A stretch of DNA of 64,000 bases from Defluviitaleaceae bacterium. GTDB lineage: Bacteria > Bacillota > Clostridia > Lachnospirales > WQUN01. Of the stretch, positions 33,670 to 42,137 are shown in pieces. Position 1 is the stretch's first letter. The number at the start of each line of letters is the position of its first letter. The stretch lies in the NCBI GenBank assembly GCA_009786535.1, contig WQRX01000001.1, forward strand, positions 33,416-97,415. Direction: 5' to 3'. The notes under the pieces are model-generated. The model did not search any database. It saw nothing but the letters and a program-made list of their open reading frames with translations, and was not told where the DNA came from. Both the position numbers and the translations under genes were made by a program.

Positions 33670-36156
33670 TTGCATACGATGTTTGAACGGCAGTCGCCGC
33701 GGTTTGCACTAACCCATTTATTGGACAACTTATCCCAACGGCGGATTATATACATGCACGCCCCCGCAGGCTTTGGCAAAACGGTAAGTACACTCCTATG
33801 GTTAGAACACAGGCAAACCATATCCCCTATAAAATGGGAATTAATTAGCTTAGACGTGTACGACGACAACGCCACCGAATTTTGTCGCAGATTTATAACA
33901 GCGCTGGTAAATCTGCATCCGGACAATAAAGACTTTACCCGCATAGTGGCAAACCCCCTACGTAAAACTGCCCCAATGGAATTCACGTTACACGTAATTA
34001 GCCTGTTAGGTAAAACAAACGACCCCTACATAATTGTGCTGGACGACTTACATGTTATTGGAAATGAGGATATCCTTACATTTATCCCTATTATGTTAAA
34101 ACGATTGCCGGAAAATTATTCGATACTATTACTGAGCCGTGCCGAGCCACCCCGTAGTTTTTACGATATTGTGGCAAAGGGCGATTTACCGATTGTTTCA
34201 TCAGAGCATTTAAAATTTAACGAAAATGAAATTAAAACGCTCTTCGAGCTAAACGGAAAACACATAACAAATAAACAAGCAAAGGATATACTAATCTCTA
34301 CAGGGGGTTGGGTCATTGGTATTCGCGCTTTTTTATTGGCTCGTGGTGAGGCGTACACGACACGCCTTAACGACCGTTATTTGAAAAGCTTTTTACAAAC
34401 GCATGTATGGGAACGGTGGACTACGGAGTATAAGGAATTTATGAAAGCTGTTTCCGTAGTGGAAGAAATGACGCCATCCCTCTGTGATTATTTAACGAGC
34501 AACAAGCATTCCGAGACAATGCTGGATGCGCTTATGCAGGAAAATGCCTTCTTGCGTGTAGTGGGAAAGGATACATATAAATTCCACGATTTATTTCGGG
34601 CTTTTTTATTAGATTTATTGCCGCAAAGCGAACGCGGCGCGCATTACAATGGCGCTGCAAGGTATTATTATAAACAACGGGATTATTACCGCTCTGTGCA
34701 ATATTTTTTAAAGGGGGAAAACGACGATGGTGTAGCAGATTCTATTTACAATATGTACAACTACAATTCCTCCTACGCTTCTGTTGAAGATACATTACAC
34801 ATTGTACGCCTTTCATTAAGCGAACGAGTGATAAAAAAGCACCCCTTTTTATTGGAAGCCGAAGCATGGTGCGCCTATGTAGACGGACGCCCCGCCGAAT
34901 GTGAACAATATTTGGACAAATATTACAAGCTGTTACCAAAAATTATTTTAAAAAGCCCGCGTTCGGCAATTACTTCCATTTTTGTGCGCTGTATGGACTA
35001 TCGAAATGACTTTATTAAAATGGTAACATCCTTGCGCATGGCACCCTTTAAAGCAGATGTACGAGCATATACCCCAAGTCTTACCCAAAGCCTGCCCTAC
35101 TTTCACCGCGCGGGGCGTGATTTTTCGGAAATTTTTTTGGATATAGATAATAAATTTACAATAATTGAGAAATCATTAGGAAGTTTTCTGGGCGCGGATT
35201 TTTCCATTATCAAAGCATGTGCATATGCGGGCTTTCATTACGAGTGCGGCAATATACATGAAGCGCACGAATACGCTCTTATAGCTTGTGCAAGTATAAG
35301 TGTCGGCGCTTCATCCGAAATGAAATTTTGCGCAATGATGCTGTTAGCGGCATCCCTTAACGCGAGCGGACAACCCGTTACGGAAGCGATTTCAAACATA
35401 GACGCCATGATTAAAAAAGATAATGCATTTTATTTGACTGCTAATTTTCGCGCGTTTAAAATTCGCTTGTTGTTAGCTAACGGTAACAAGGATGCGGCTA
35501 ATGAATGGCTTAGCGAACAGATTGATGGACCAAACAGTCATCTTTCATTTTACAAATCGTACCGCCATTTTACAACGGCGCGGGCATACATTACAAAGGG
35601 CGAATACAATAATGCGGTGATGATGTTAAAGAAATTACTTGCCTTGGCGGAAAGCTATAACCGACCCCTTGATATTATTGAAGCACGGATTTTATTAGCC
35701 ATCGCAAATTGGAAAAAAGGGCGCGGCGGTATTAACATTGCCTTGGATTGCTTAAATGAAGCAATTCACGTTGCATACAAATATAAGTATAGACAGCTTT
35801 TCACAAATGACGGCGCAGAGCTTACAGCTATGCTGCACCGCCTGCAAAAGCGTGCTTACCAAAGCCCGGCGCATATGCCTGCCGAGTTTGTAAAAACTCT
35901 ATATATCGCCGCTACTTACGGCGCAAAGCAAAACCAAGGGCTAACCGGCAACACAATGCCGAAAAAAATGAACTTCACTGACAAACAAAAAACCGTAATG
36001 CGTTTAATGTGTGAAGGACATAGCCGTGCAACAATTGCGCAAATAATGGGGCTAAAGCCTAATGGCGTTAAGTCACATACAACGTTAATATATAATAAAC
36101 TAAGCGTTTCAAATAATATGGAAGCCGTGTTAAAAATTAAGGAATTAGGTCTTTAA
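33670..36156 (+). CDS. LuxR-family regulator with MalT-like ATPase domain (LAL type)
   Basis: 828 residues from TTG 33670, which has AGGTGA five bases upstream; ATG 33679 is the alternative, while a frame start at 33640 lies before the ribosome site. Walker A APAGFGKT (31-38) near the N-terminus, then VLDDLHVI as Walker B, a long TPR-like helical middle, and a C-terminal LuxR helix-turn-helix (KQKTVMRLMCEGHSRATIAQIM, then GVKSHTTLIYNKL). These are the marks of the large ATP-binding LuxR group that activates transcription after ligand binding. The target may be the divergent operon that starts at 33551 or the RR/kinase pair downstream. Confidence 0.9.
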   Translation: MHTMFERQSPRFALTHLLDNLSQRRIIYMHAPAGFGKTVSTLLWLEHRQTISPIKWELISLDVYDDNATEFCRRFITALVNLHPDNKDFTRIVANPLRKTAPMEFTLHVISLLGKTNDPYIIVLDDLHVIGNEDILTFIPIMLKRLPENYSILLLSRAEPPRSFYDIVAKGDLPIVSSEHLKFNENEIKTLFELNGKHITNKQAKDILISTGGWVIGIRAFLLARGEAYTTRLNDRYLKSFLQTHVWERWTTEYKEFMKAVSVVEEMTPSLCDYLTSNKHSETMLDALMQENAFLRVVGKDTYKFHDLFRAFLLDLLPQSERGAHYNGAARYYYKQRDYYRSVQYFLKGENDDGVADSIYNMYNYNSSYASVEDTLHIVRLSLSERVIKKHPFLLEAEAWCAYVDGRPAECEQYLDKYYKLLPKIILKSPRSAITSIFVRCMDYRNDFIKMVTSLRMAPFKADVRAYTPSLTQSLPYFHRAGRDFSEIFLDIDNKFTIIEKSLGSFLGADFSIIKACAYAGFHYECGNIHEAHEYALIACASISVGASSEMKFCAMMLLAASLNASGQPVTEAISNIDAMIKKDNAFYLTANFRAFKIRLLLANGNKDAANEWLSEQIDGPNSHLSFYKSYRHFTTARAYITKGEYNNAVMMLKKLLALAESYNRPLDIIEARILLAIANWKKGRGGINIALDCLNEAIHVAYKYKYRQLFTNDGAELTAMLHRLQKRAYQSPAHMPAEFVKTLYIAATYGAKQNQGLTGNTMPKKMNFTDKQKTVMRLMCEGHSRATIAQIMGLKPNGVKSHTTLIYNKLSVSNNMEAVLKIKELGL

Positions 36157-36176
36157 CATGAAAAAGGAATGAACCC

Positions 36177-36854
36177 ATGCAAAAAATCCTCATCGCTGAT
36201 GATACTCGGCAAATCGTTTCCGTGCTTAGCGAGTATGCGAAGAAAGAAAACTTTGCCGTAACCTGCGCTTACGACGGCGAAGCGGCATTAGACGCGGCAC
36301 AAGCTACGGCGTTTGACATGATTCTCTTGGACGTAATGATGCCCAAGTTAGACGGCTTTGCCGTGTGCCGAAGTATTCGCAAAACATCTACCGTTCCCAT
36401 TATAATGATAACCGCGCGGGGCGAGGATTTTGAGCGCATCATGGGGCTGGATAACGGTGCAGACGATTATGTTGTAAAGCCCTTTTCGCCTGCGGAGGTG
36501 ATGGCGCGTGTGCGTGCGGTTTTACGACGGTTGGGCGGCGGCAAAGCGCTGTCGTATAACGGGCTTACCGTTTCTTTAGAAAATTTTATAACTTCCATTG
36601 ACGGGAAACCTGTGATGCTAACCAAAAAGGAAGTAGAACTGTTATATACGCTTGCTACAAATCGTGACAAGGTTTTTTCGCGCGAAAAATTGCTGGATAT
36701 GCTATGGGGCTTCGATTATATGGGCGACGCCCGCACAGTTGATACGCATATAAAACGCCTGCGGGCAAAGTTAGCACCCTTCCCCCACCCCACATGGGAT
36801 ATAGTAACGGTATGGGGCGCGGGTTATAAATTTGAAACGAGGGGCGCGCAATGA
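36177..36854 (+). CDS. OmpR/PhoB-family response regulator
   Basis: 225 residues with AAAGGA upstream. Receiver with phospho-Asp D52 (LLDVMMP), Thr in ITAR and Lys in VKPF. The C-terminal winged helix includes LTKKEVELLYTLATNRDKVFSREKLLDMLWG and DARTVDTHIKRLRAKL. Full length. The stop overlaps the following kinase's ATG. Cognate regulator of that kinase. Confidence 0.95.
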   Translation: MQKILIADDTRQIVSVLSEYAKKENFAVTCAYDGEAALDAAQATAFDMILLDVMMPKLDGFAVCRSIRKTSTVPIIMITARGEDFERIMGLDNGADDYVVKPFSPAEVMARVRAVLRRLGGGKALSYNGLTVSLENFITSIDGKPVMLTKKEVELLYTLATNRDKVFSREKLLDMLWGFDYMGDARTVDTHIKRLRAKLAPFPHPTWDIVTVWGAGYKFETRGAQ

Positions 36855-37858
36855 AAAACAAAACCCTATTATACCTTGTACTCCCCTCTTCTGCAGCGTT
36901 TGTGTTGCTTACTATTTTTGCTGCGTTATACGTATCTCGTTTGCTGGCGCAGTATGAAATTGAAACGGGCAATGTATTGCTTTTTCTGAGCATTGGCGCG
37001 GGAATGCTCTTGTTTATCATCAAGGCGGCGGCGCTTTCGCTTCGGGTTACAAAACCGCTGGATAAAATGAAAACTGCCGCGCGGGGCATAAAAGACGGCG
37101 ATTACACGGCACAAACGGGGGTAAAGCAAGCCGACGAAATTGGCGAGCTTGCAGAAATACTGGACGATATGGCGCGCCAGCTAGGTAACAGGCGCGACTT
37201 TATGGCGGATATTTCCCACGAGCTGCGCACGCCCATTACGGTGATGCGCGGTTCGTTGGAAGCATTGTGCGACGGCGTAGTCACCGACCCTGCACTGGTG
37301 GCGGATTATCACAAAAAAATGCACGCGGAAAGTCTGTATCTCGAACGTCTAATCACCGATTTATTCGACCTGGCGCGCTTACAAAGCACGGAATTTGCCA
37401 TCACCATGGAAGATGTAAACCTGCATGAAGTGATAACAGACGCGGTGCGCCTCATTTCCCCCTTTGCGGAGGCAAAAGGGGTACAACTCCCCTGCCCTAC
37501 CCATAATGAAAAAATAAATATTCCCCCCATCATGGGCGATTATGGGCGGTTAAAGCAGTTGTTTGTTGCATTGTTGGATAATGCCGTAAAATTTACCCCG
37601 GCGGGCAAAAACGTTAAGATATACCTTAATGAAATTGAAAACCGCATAAACGTTTCAATTATTGATGAAGGAAATGGCATAACAGAAACCGACTTGCCTC
37701 ATATTTTTGAACGCTTCTACCGCAATACTTCTGCGGAAAACCCAACAGGCACGGGCTTGGGCTTGCCCATCGCCAAGGAAATTGCAAACCGCCACGGCGC
37801 TACATTACAAATAAAAAGCGCACCCAATGAGGGTACGCTGGTGGAAGTTATTTTTTAA
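36851..37858 (+). CDS. Sensor histidine kinase (BaeS/PhoR-like)
   Basis: 335 residues. Two TM segments, about 7-28 and 37-57, with only a few residues between, so the periplasmic loop is minimal. HAMP follows to about 112, then HisKA with H123 in DISHELRTP and HATPase with N, G1 and GTGLGLPIAKEI boxes. Such short-loop sensors usually detect signals in or at the membrane, or via a partner. Starts in an ATGA overlap with its response regulator. Ends two bases before the convergent DUF975 gene. Confidence 0.93.
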   Translation: MKNKTLLYLVLPSSAAFVLLTIFAALYVSRLLAQYEIETGNVLLFLSIGAGMLLFIIKAAALSLRVTKPLDKMKTAARGIKDGDYTAQTGVKQADEIGELAEILDDMARQLGNRRDFMADISHELRTPITVMRGSLEALCDGVVTDPALVADYHKKMHAESLYLERLITDLFDLARLQSTEFAITMEDVNLHEVITDAVRLISPFAEAKGVQLPCPTHNEKINIPPIMGDYGRLKQLFVALLDNAVKFTPAGKNVKIYLNEIENRINVSIIDEGNGITETDLPHIFERFYRNTSAENPTGTGLGLPIAKEIANRHGATLQIKSAPNEGTLVEVIF

Positions 37859-37860
37859 TC

Positions 37861-38628
37861 TTACCAGTTTTGGTTATTATTATCGTCTTGTGGGGGGAAT
37901 TGGAAACCGCTGTCTTGCGGGGGTGTGTCGCTCGGCGCATCCCAACCCAGTTCCTCGTGGGTGATTACGCCGTCTTCTAACGCGCGGTCGCGCAATTGAA
38001 GGTACAGCCCGCCGTCGGCGGTTGATTGGTAGGGCGCTACAAATACAATGGTAAGTATTCCGCAAGTAAGCAAGCCCAACAATGCCCAGCCAAGGAAGCT
38101 AAGGATAAACACGAAAATATCAAGCTTGTACCCGCGTGTAATCTTCATGGAAATTTTTAACGCTTGACGGGCGGTTACATTGGGGCAGTCTGCCAATATG
38201 TTGGGTGTAAAATAGTAAGACAGTGCTTTAATTAAGCCGGGGATAATGCAAAGCATTGTCCATAGAAAAATCCATAGTGTCATCCATAGCATACCGCCTA
38301 ATTTCCGCAAAAAGTTGACGGACATATTATTAAAAATATTTGCGGCGCTTGCCTCTTCGCCGCGGTAAATTTTAATAAATTCCCCCGTCATATTTACGCT
38401 GGCAACTACAATAACGGCATACCCCACCCAATATACCAACAGGAACATTGGCGACCCTATTTGCACCCCTGCCAAAACAACAGGCGGGAAAATGAAGCCG
38501 ATTATCGTATCAATAACACCCGAAATAAAGCCAATTACCCATACTAAAATACCCAGCAAAATTGCCGTACCCCGCTGCATAGCCATTTGATGACGGGCAA
38601 CACGCTTTATTTCCTGTCTTGTTAACAT
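37861..38628 (-). CDS. DUF975-family integral membrane protein
   Basis: 255 residues from ATG 38628 (AAGGAGAG nine bases upstream); a longer reading lies over the divergent gene. The N-terminal motif LTRQEIKRVARHQMAMQRG and its hydrophobic follow-on match the DUF975 family. Five to six TM segments are visible. The last loop has DCPNVTARQALKISMKITRGYKLDIFVF, the conserved C-terminal block (A--AL--S---M-GYK---F). The tail is Gln/Pro/Asp-rich and probably cytoplasmic. Function of the family is not known. Confidence 0.83.
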   Translation of the reverse strand: MLTRQEIKRVARHQMAMQRGTAILLGILVWVIGFISGVIDTIIGFIFPPVVLAGVQIGSPMFLLVYWVGYAVIVVASVNMTGEFIKIYRGEEASAANIFNNMSVNFLRKLGGMLWMTLWIFLWTMLCIIPGLIKALSYYFTPNILADCPNVTARQALKISMKITRGYKLDIFVFILSFLGWALLGLLTCGILTIVFVAPYQSTADGGLYLQLRDRALEDGVITHEELGWDAPSDTPPQDSGFQFPPQDDNNNQNW

Positions 38629-38683
38629 GTGGTACACTCTCCTTGAAGGTTTTTTAATTATTATATACACACAGGAGGCACTT

Positions 38684-39913
38684 ATGCAAACTTCGCAAAA
38701 AGACAAGTTAATTCTACAGGAATTGGCGAAACAATACGCCCTGCTCGCCACACTCCCCGTACAAAAGGAAAGACGTGACCGCGCACGCGATATTAATGAC
38801 CTTAAACCCCGCCGCCCCATTGTATGGCTGCACGAAATACCTTGGCACGAAATGAATATGGACGATGAATTAACGTTACAATGCGAAGGCAAAGCCGAAC
38901 GGGAAATGGAATGGCATTTCCGCCACAATTTTTACCGTTGGAAGCACATACAAGCCGACACAATTTTAGAGAATGAATATTCTATTTATAAAGCGTTCAC
39001 CAACACGGGCAACGGTTTAACCATCAATGAACACGTAAAAGCCACCGACGATAAAAACAACATCATCTCCCACTATTACTTAGACCAATTGGACACAATG
39101 GAAAAAGTAGAAGCCCTTAAAACCCCGGTAATTACCGCCCACCCCGAGCAAGACGCCGAAAAAATGGCATGGGCGCAGGAAATATTGGGCGATATTTTAC
39201 CCGTGCGCCTTCGCGGGCACGGCATTTACCACGCCCCATGGGATAGAATCCCCCGTTTCCGCGGCGTTACGCCCGTAATGGAAGGGCTAATCGACGAACC
39301 CGAGCTGCTGCACGCTACAATAAAACGCTTCACAGAAAACGCGCAAGCCGAGTTTAAGCAAATGGAGGCGCTGGGCCTATACGACCCCGCTGTGGAACAC
39401 ATACACTGCACTCCCGCTTATACATCCGACCTGCCAAATACCGAACCCGTTAAGCTAAGCGGCATTTGGTACCGCGGCATGGCGCAAATGTTTTCCGACA
39501 TTTCCCCTAAAATGTGGAAGGAATTTGAGCTGGACTATGCGCAACCGCTGATGGCGCAATGCGGTCTGGTTTACTACGGCTGCTGCGAAGGGCTTGCCAA
39601 CAAAATTCCCATGCTAAAGAAAATCCCCAACATGCGCAAAATCGGCGTTAGTCCATGGACAAACCCCGAAAGCTGCGCCGAGCAAATTGGCGGCGATTAT
39701 GTATACGCATTTAAGCCCAACCCCGCCCATGTTTCGGGCGATTTTGCGGAAGACGCCGTACGCGCCGAGGCGAAGCGCGTCATCGAAACCTGCAGGGCAA
39801 ATAACTGCGCCTATGAATTTGTGCTAAAGGACATCAGCACCGTAACCTACAAGCCGCAAAATTTAATTAATTGGGTGAAAACCGTAGGCGAAGTTATTGA
39901 CGGGTATTACTAA
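38684..39913 (+). CDS. Uroporphyrinogen decarboxylase (URO-D)/methyltransferase-like protein
   Basis: 409 residues from ATG 38684 (GGAGG eight bases upstream). The second half has YYGCCEGLANKIPMLKKIPNMRKIGVSPW, with KIPNMRKIGVSPWTNPE resembling the barrel strands of the URO-D/MetE-like superfamily. Clostridia carry many such proteins next to corrinoid methyltransferases, where they move methyl groups. No corrinoid protein is encoded beside it here, so the substrate is unknown. The Cys pair in GCC and His in VEHIHC could bind zinc as in the methyltransferase branch. It shares its promoter region with the divergent DUF975 gene and overlaps the convergent Big_14 lipoprotein by 20 bases. Confidence 0.7.
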   Translation: MQTSQKDKLILQELAKQYALLATLPVQKERRDRARDINDLKPRRPIVWLHEIPWHEMNMDDELTLQCEGKAEREMEWHFRHNFYRWKHIQADTILENEYSIYKAFTNTGNGLTINEHVKATDDKNNIISHYYLDQLDTMEKVEALKTPVITAHPEQDAEKMAWAQEILGDILPVRLRGHGIYHAPWDRIPRFRGVTPVMEGLIDEPELLHATIKRFTENAQAEFKQMEALGLYDPAVEHIHCTPAYTSDLPNTEPVKLSGIWYRGMAQMFSDISPKMWKEFELDYAQPLMAQCGLVYYGCCEGLANKIPMLKKIPNMRKIGVSPWTNPESCAEQIGGDYVYAFKPNPAHVSGDFAEDAVRAEAKRVIETCRANNCAYEFVLKDISTVTYKPQNLINWVKTVGEVIDGYY

Positions 39914-40883
39914 TTACCATGGCAGAAATATCAAACGGCGTGCGCAAACGATGCCAAACATTTGGTAGCCCGGGAATACGGTGATATAAATAACGTGCGA
40001 TGTATTCTTCGTCTACATCTAAGGTAACGTCTACGACTAAATCAAAGATGTGTGCGTTAAAGGGGTATGGTCTTGCCATGCTTGGGGTTAAGTCCCCAAT
40101 TTGGTTATACCAGTCCACGTCCATGGACAGATATTCCCCTGGTGCCAACCGCTTAACCTCGGGAGATTCCCTGTCCCTAAATATACTGTATTCCAACGCG
40201 CTTGCGCTCCCCCACCCCGGTGCTGAATCTTCCCAGCCCACGAAAATACTGCTGATAAGGTAGCTGTAATTTGGGTGATTGTTGGTAATGGTGAAGGATA
40301 ACCCGCGGGTGCTGTAGGTTAGAATGGTTACATCCAACCCGTCAAAGCGGGCGTATGCCGCCGCCGCGACTATTTCTTGCTCGCGTTGCCATTGGTCGTG
40401 TGCTGTTTGCCAATCCCGTTGAATAGTAAAGGTTGCGTAGAGATACGCGTCGGATATATCCCGTTGCCACATGGGGGTGGCGTCCCAATTATTTTCCATG
40501 AAATTACGCACGATGCGGTACTTCCCCGGGGGCAATTGACCATGCATATGCTCCCAAGATATGTTCTCGTCAACGATGGTGTTGGGCGGAACGCTTAGCA
40601 GGGGTAAAATCCAGGCAACCTCATTAATAAAGGGGACTTGCCGCCAAGTACCGCTTACATATTCCTCTATGGCAAACATTACGCCGTGACCAAAATTCAT
40701 ATCCGCGTTATTATTGGTCATTGACAGTCGTAGCCCCGTTGGCGTTACGCTTCCTTGGGCAACATACATATATAATCCTTGCCAGTCGTTGTGCGTGCTT
40801 TGAAATGGGGTTGCGGCATTGGCACAAGCAACCAGCATAATCGACAGCAGGAAAGGCGTTGCAATTAACAGAACTTTTTTCAT
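39894..40883 (-). CDS. Lipoprotein with Big_14-like Ig domain (paralogue 1)
   Basis: 329 residues from ATG 40883, with AGGTGG nine bases upstream; the longer frame to 41162 crosses the divergent NfeD gene. Signal with lipobox MLVAC (C19). The outer part has the Big_14 pattern: TPTGLRLSMTNNNADMNFGHG, WRQVPF, WEHMHGQLPPGKYRIVRNFM, then a second repeated strand set with FDGLDVTILTYSTRGLSFTITNN. The lipoprotein at 50517-51473 matches it along its length, including the order W-QVPF, THMHG, YRxVR, GLDVxI, NNxxYxYxIxSIFVxW. Cell-surface function unknown. The 3' end overlaps the convergent UroD-like gene. Confidence 0.8.
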   Translation of the reverse strand: MKKVLLIATPFLLSIMLVACANAATPFQSTHNDWQGLYMYVAQGSVTPTGLRLSMTNNNADMNFGHGVMFAIEEYVSGTWRQVPFINEVAWILPLLSVPPNTIVDENISWEHMHGQLPPGKYRIVRNFMENNWDATPMWQRDISDAYLYATFTIQRDWQTAHDQWQREQEIVAAAAYARFDGLDVTILTYSTRGLSFTITNNHPNYSYLISSIFVGWEDSAPGWGSASALEYSIFRDRESPEVKRLAPGEYLSMDVDWYNQIGDLTPSMARPYPFNAHIFDLVVDVTLDVDEEYIARYLYHRIPGLPNVWHRLRTPFDISAMVISNTRQ

Positions 40884-40906
40884 GTAAAGCCACCTCTTTA
40901 TCGTAT

Positions 40907-40935
40907 TGTATATCTTACATAACGAAAAAAAGCAA
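40907..40935 (-). promoter_or_regulatory. Possible promoter for Big_14 lipoprotein 1
   Basis: On the minus strand TTGCTT (40935-40930), a 17-base spacer, then TATACA (40912-40907), 24 bases before the ATG. Both boxes are partial matches. Confidence 0.35.
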
Positions 40936-41022
40936 AGGGCGTTTCGCTGCCAAAATGACACACTTTTGACACAATTACAATATAGAATGCATTTATAACA
41001 TTCATGAAAAGGCGGTGAAAGC

Positions 41023-41562
41023 ATGTATCTAATCATGTTTGGCGTGGGCGTGGGCTTTTTAATCCTGTCCTTTGTGATTGGCGAGGTGGGTGATTTTGAC
41101 GGCGACTTTGGGGAAGCGTTTGGCTTCCTGCGCCCTACGGTTATTGCCCTTTTCTTGGTCATTATGGGGGGGATTGGCCTGTTGATACCGCGCTTAGCGC
41201 CACAGGCTTCCTACGGCGCTATTGGCTCTGCGGTGGTGATGGCGATAAGCTTTGGTACGGCGGTGGTTATTGCAGGTCTGGTAAACCGCTTCATTATTGT
41301 GCCGCTGTACAAGGCGGCGAATACCAGCGCTTTTAACATTCAAGATACTATTGGCGTGGAAGCCACCGTCATTTCCCCTATTCCCCAAGGCGGGTATGGG
41401 AAGATACGGTATAACGTTTCCGGCTCGATTGTTACAAGCCCTGCTAAAAGCGAGGACGGCACCCCCGTAAAGGCGGGGGAAAAAGTTGACATTGTGTATG
41501 TCGAAAAAAACACGTATTATGTGAAGCGTGTAACGGACGCAAACGCGCCACGCCCAAATTAA
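41023..41562 (+). CDS. NfeD-like membrane protein (YuaF type)
   Basis: 179 residues, with AAAGGCGG upstream. Three TM segments (about 3-20, 38-57, 64-87), then an OB-fold domain with IGVEATVISPIPQGGYGKIRYNVSG and VDIVYVEKNTYYVKRV. This matches short NfeD proteins, which partner flotillins at membrane microdomains in Bacillus (yuaF-floT-yuaI). It is the first gene of such an operon here, followed within 15 to 175 bases by three more genes. Confidence 0.9.
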   Translation: MYLIMFGVGVGFLILSFVIGEVGDFDGDFGEAFGFLRPTVIALFLVIMGGIGLLIPRLAPQASYGAIGSAVVMAISFGTAVVIAGLVNRFIIVPLYKAANTSAFNIQDTIGVEATVISPIPQGGYGKIRYNVSGSIVTSPAKSEDGTPVKAGEKVDIVYVEKNTYYVKRVTDANAPRPN

Positions 41563-41575
41563 GGAGGGAAAGCCG

Positions 41576-41962
41576 TTGACAATTGTGAATATACTGGCAC
41601 TGGTTATAGCCAATGGGTTGACATGGTTTATCACCTACATGTGCTTGCGGAAAAAAGGTTGCAATTGGTTTATGCTTTCGGGCTATTTGACCATGCCCAA
41701 GGAAGAACGCCTTAAATACAAGGCAAAGTTTGACGTTATCGCCATGAACCGCTACGCAGGTAAAATGATTCACCTACCCCTCGCGATATTGATGGTGTTA
41801 TTAATTCCCCTACCCTTTTACCAAGGGGCGTGGTATGGTGCGGTGCTGGGTATATACGCGGTGATGATTTGCGTATTGTCATTTATTGCCGTGTCCAAAT
41901 TATTTAGCAACGAATTTGAGGTTTCTAACCCAAAATATAAGGAGGAATGTACATGCCCGTGA
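41576..41962 (+). CDS. DUF3784-like small membrane protein
   Basis: 128 residues from a TTG start with AAGGAGGG ideally placed. Three TM segments, the first at residues 3-22. The loop GCNWFMLSGYLTMPKEERLKYKAKFD fits the DUF3784 signature (W-xx-GYxTMxKEExxKYD). Ends with CTCP. No known function. It lies between the NfeD-like and flotillin genes. Confidence 0.8.
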   Translation: MTIVNILALVIANGLTWFITYMCLRKKGCNWFMLSGYLTMPKEERLKYKAKFDVIAMNRYAGKMIHLPLAILMVLLIPLPFYQGAWYGAVLGIYAVMICVLSFIAVSKLFSNEFEVSNPKYKEECTCP

Positions 41963-42093
41963 TAATATCGGTTATTATTGTGGTTGCATCTGCGTGGTTT
42001 TTGGATAAAAGGATGCAGAAGCGCAAAAAGAAAAACAAGGAAACAGAGCGGATACATGACATATGTTCCATCACGGAATATGTTGTTTTTTAG
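41953..42093 (+). CDS. Small single-pass membrane protein in the flotillin operon
   Basis: 46 residues (MPVIISVIIVVASAWFLDKR then KKRKKK-like basic tail) from ATG 41953, with AAGGAGG seven bases upstream; it overlaps the end of the DUF3784-like gene by ten bases. One TM (2-17), then a strongly basic cytoplasmic tail. No homologue recognised, but the ribosome site, overlap and position argue that it is a real small gene. Confidence 0.65.
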   Translation: MPVIISVIIVVASAWFLDKRMQKRKKKNKETERIHDICSITEYVVF

Positions 42094-42137
42094 GTAATAA
42101 CATTTAGCGTTCGCGCAAATAAAAGGAGGTAACAAAC

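Noticed and set aside
40950..41000. TTGACA before the NfeD-like gene
   Set aside because: TTGACA is perfect, but no -10 lies 16-18 bases on; the nearest candidates are at 9 and 22 bases. An extracytoplasmic sigma promoter is possible but not supported.
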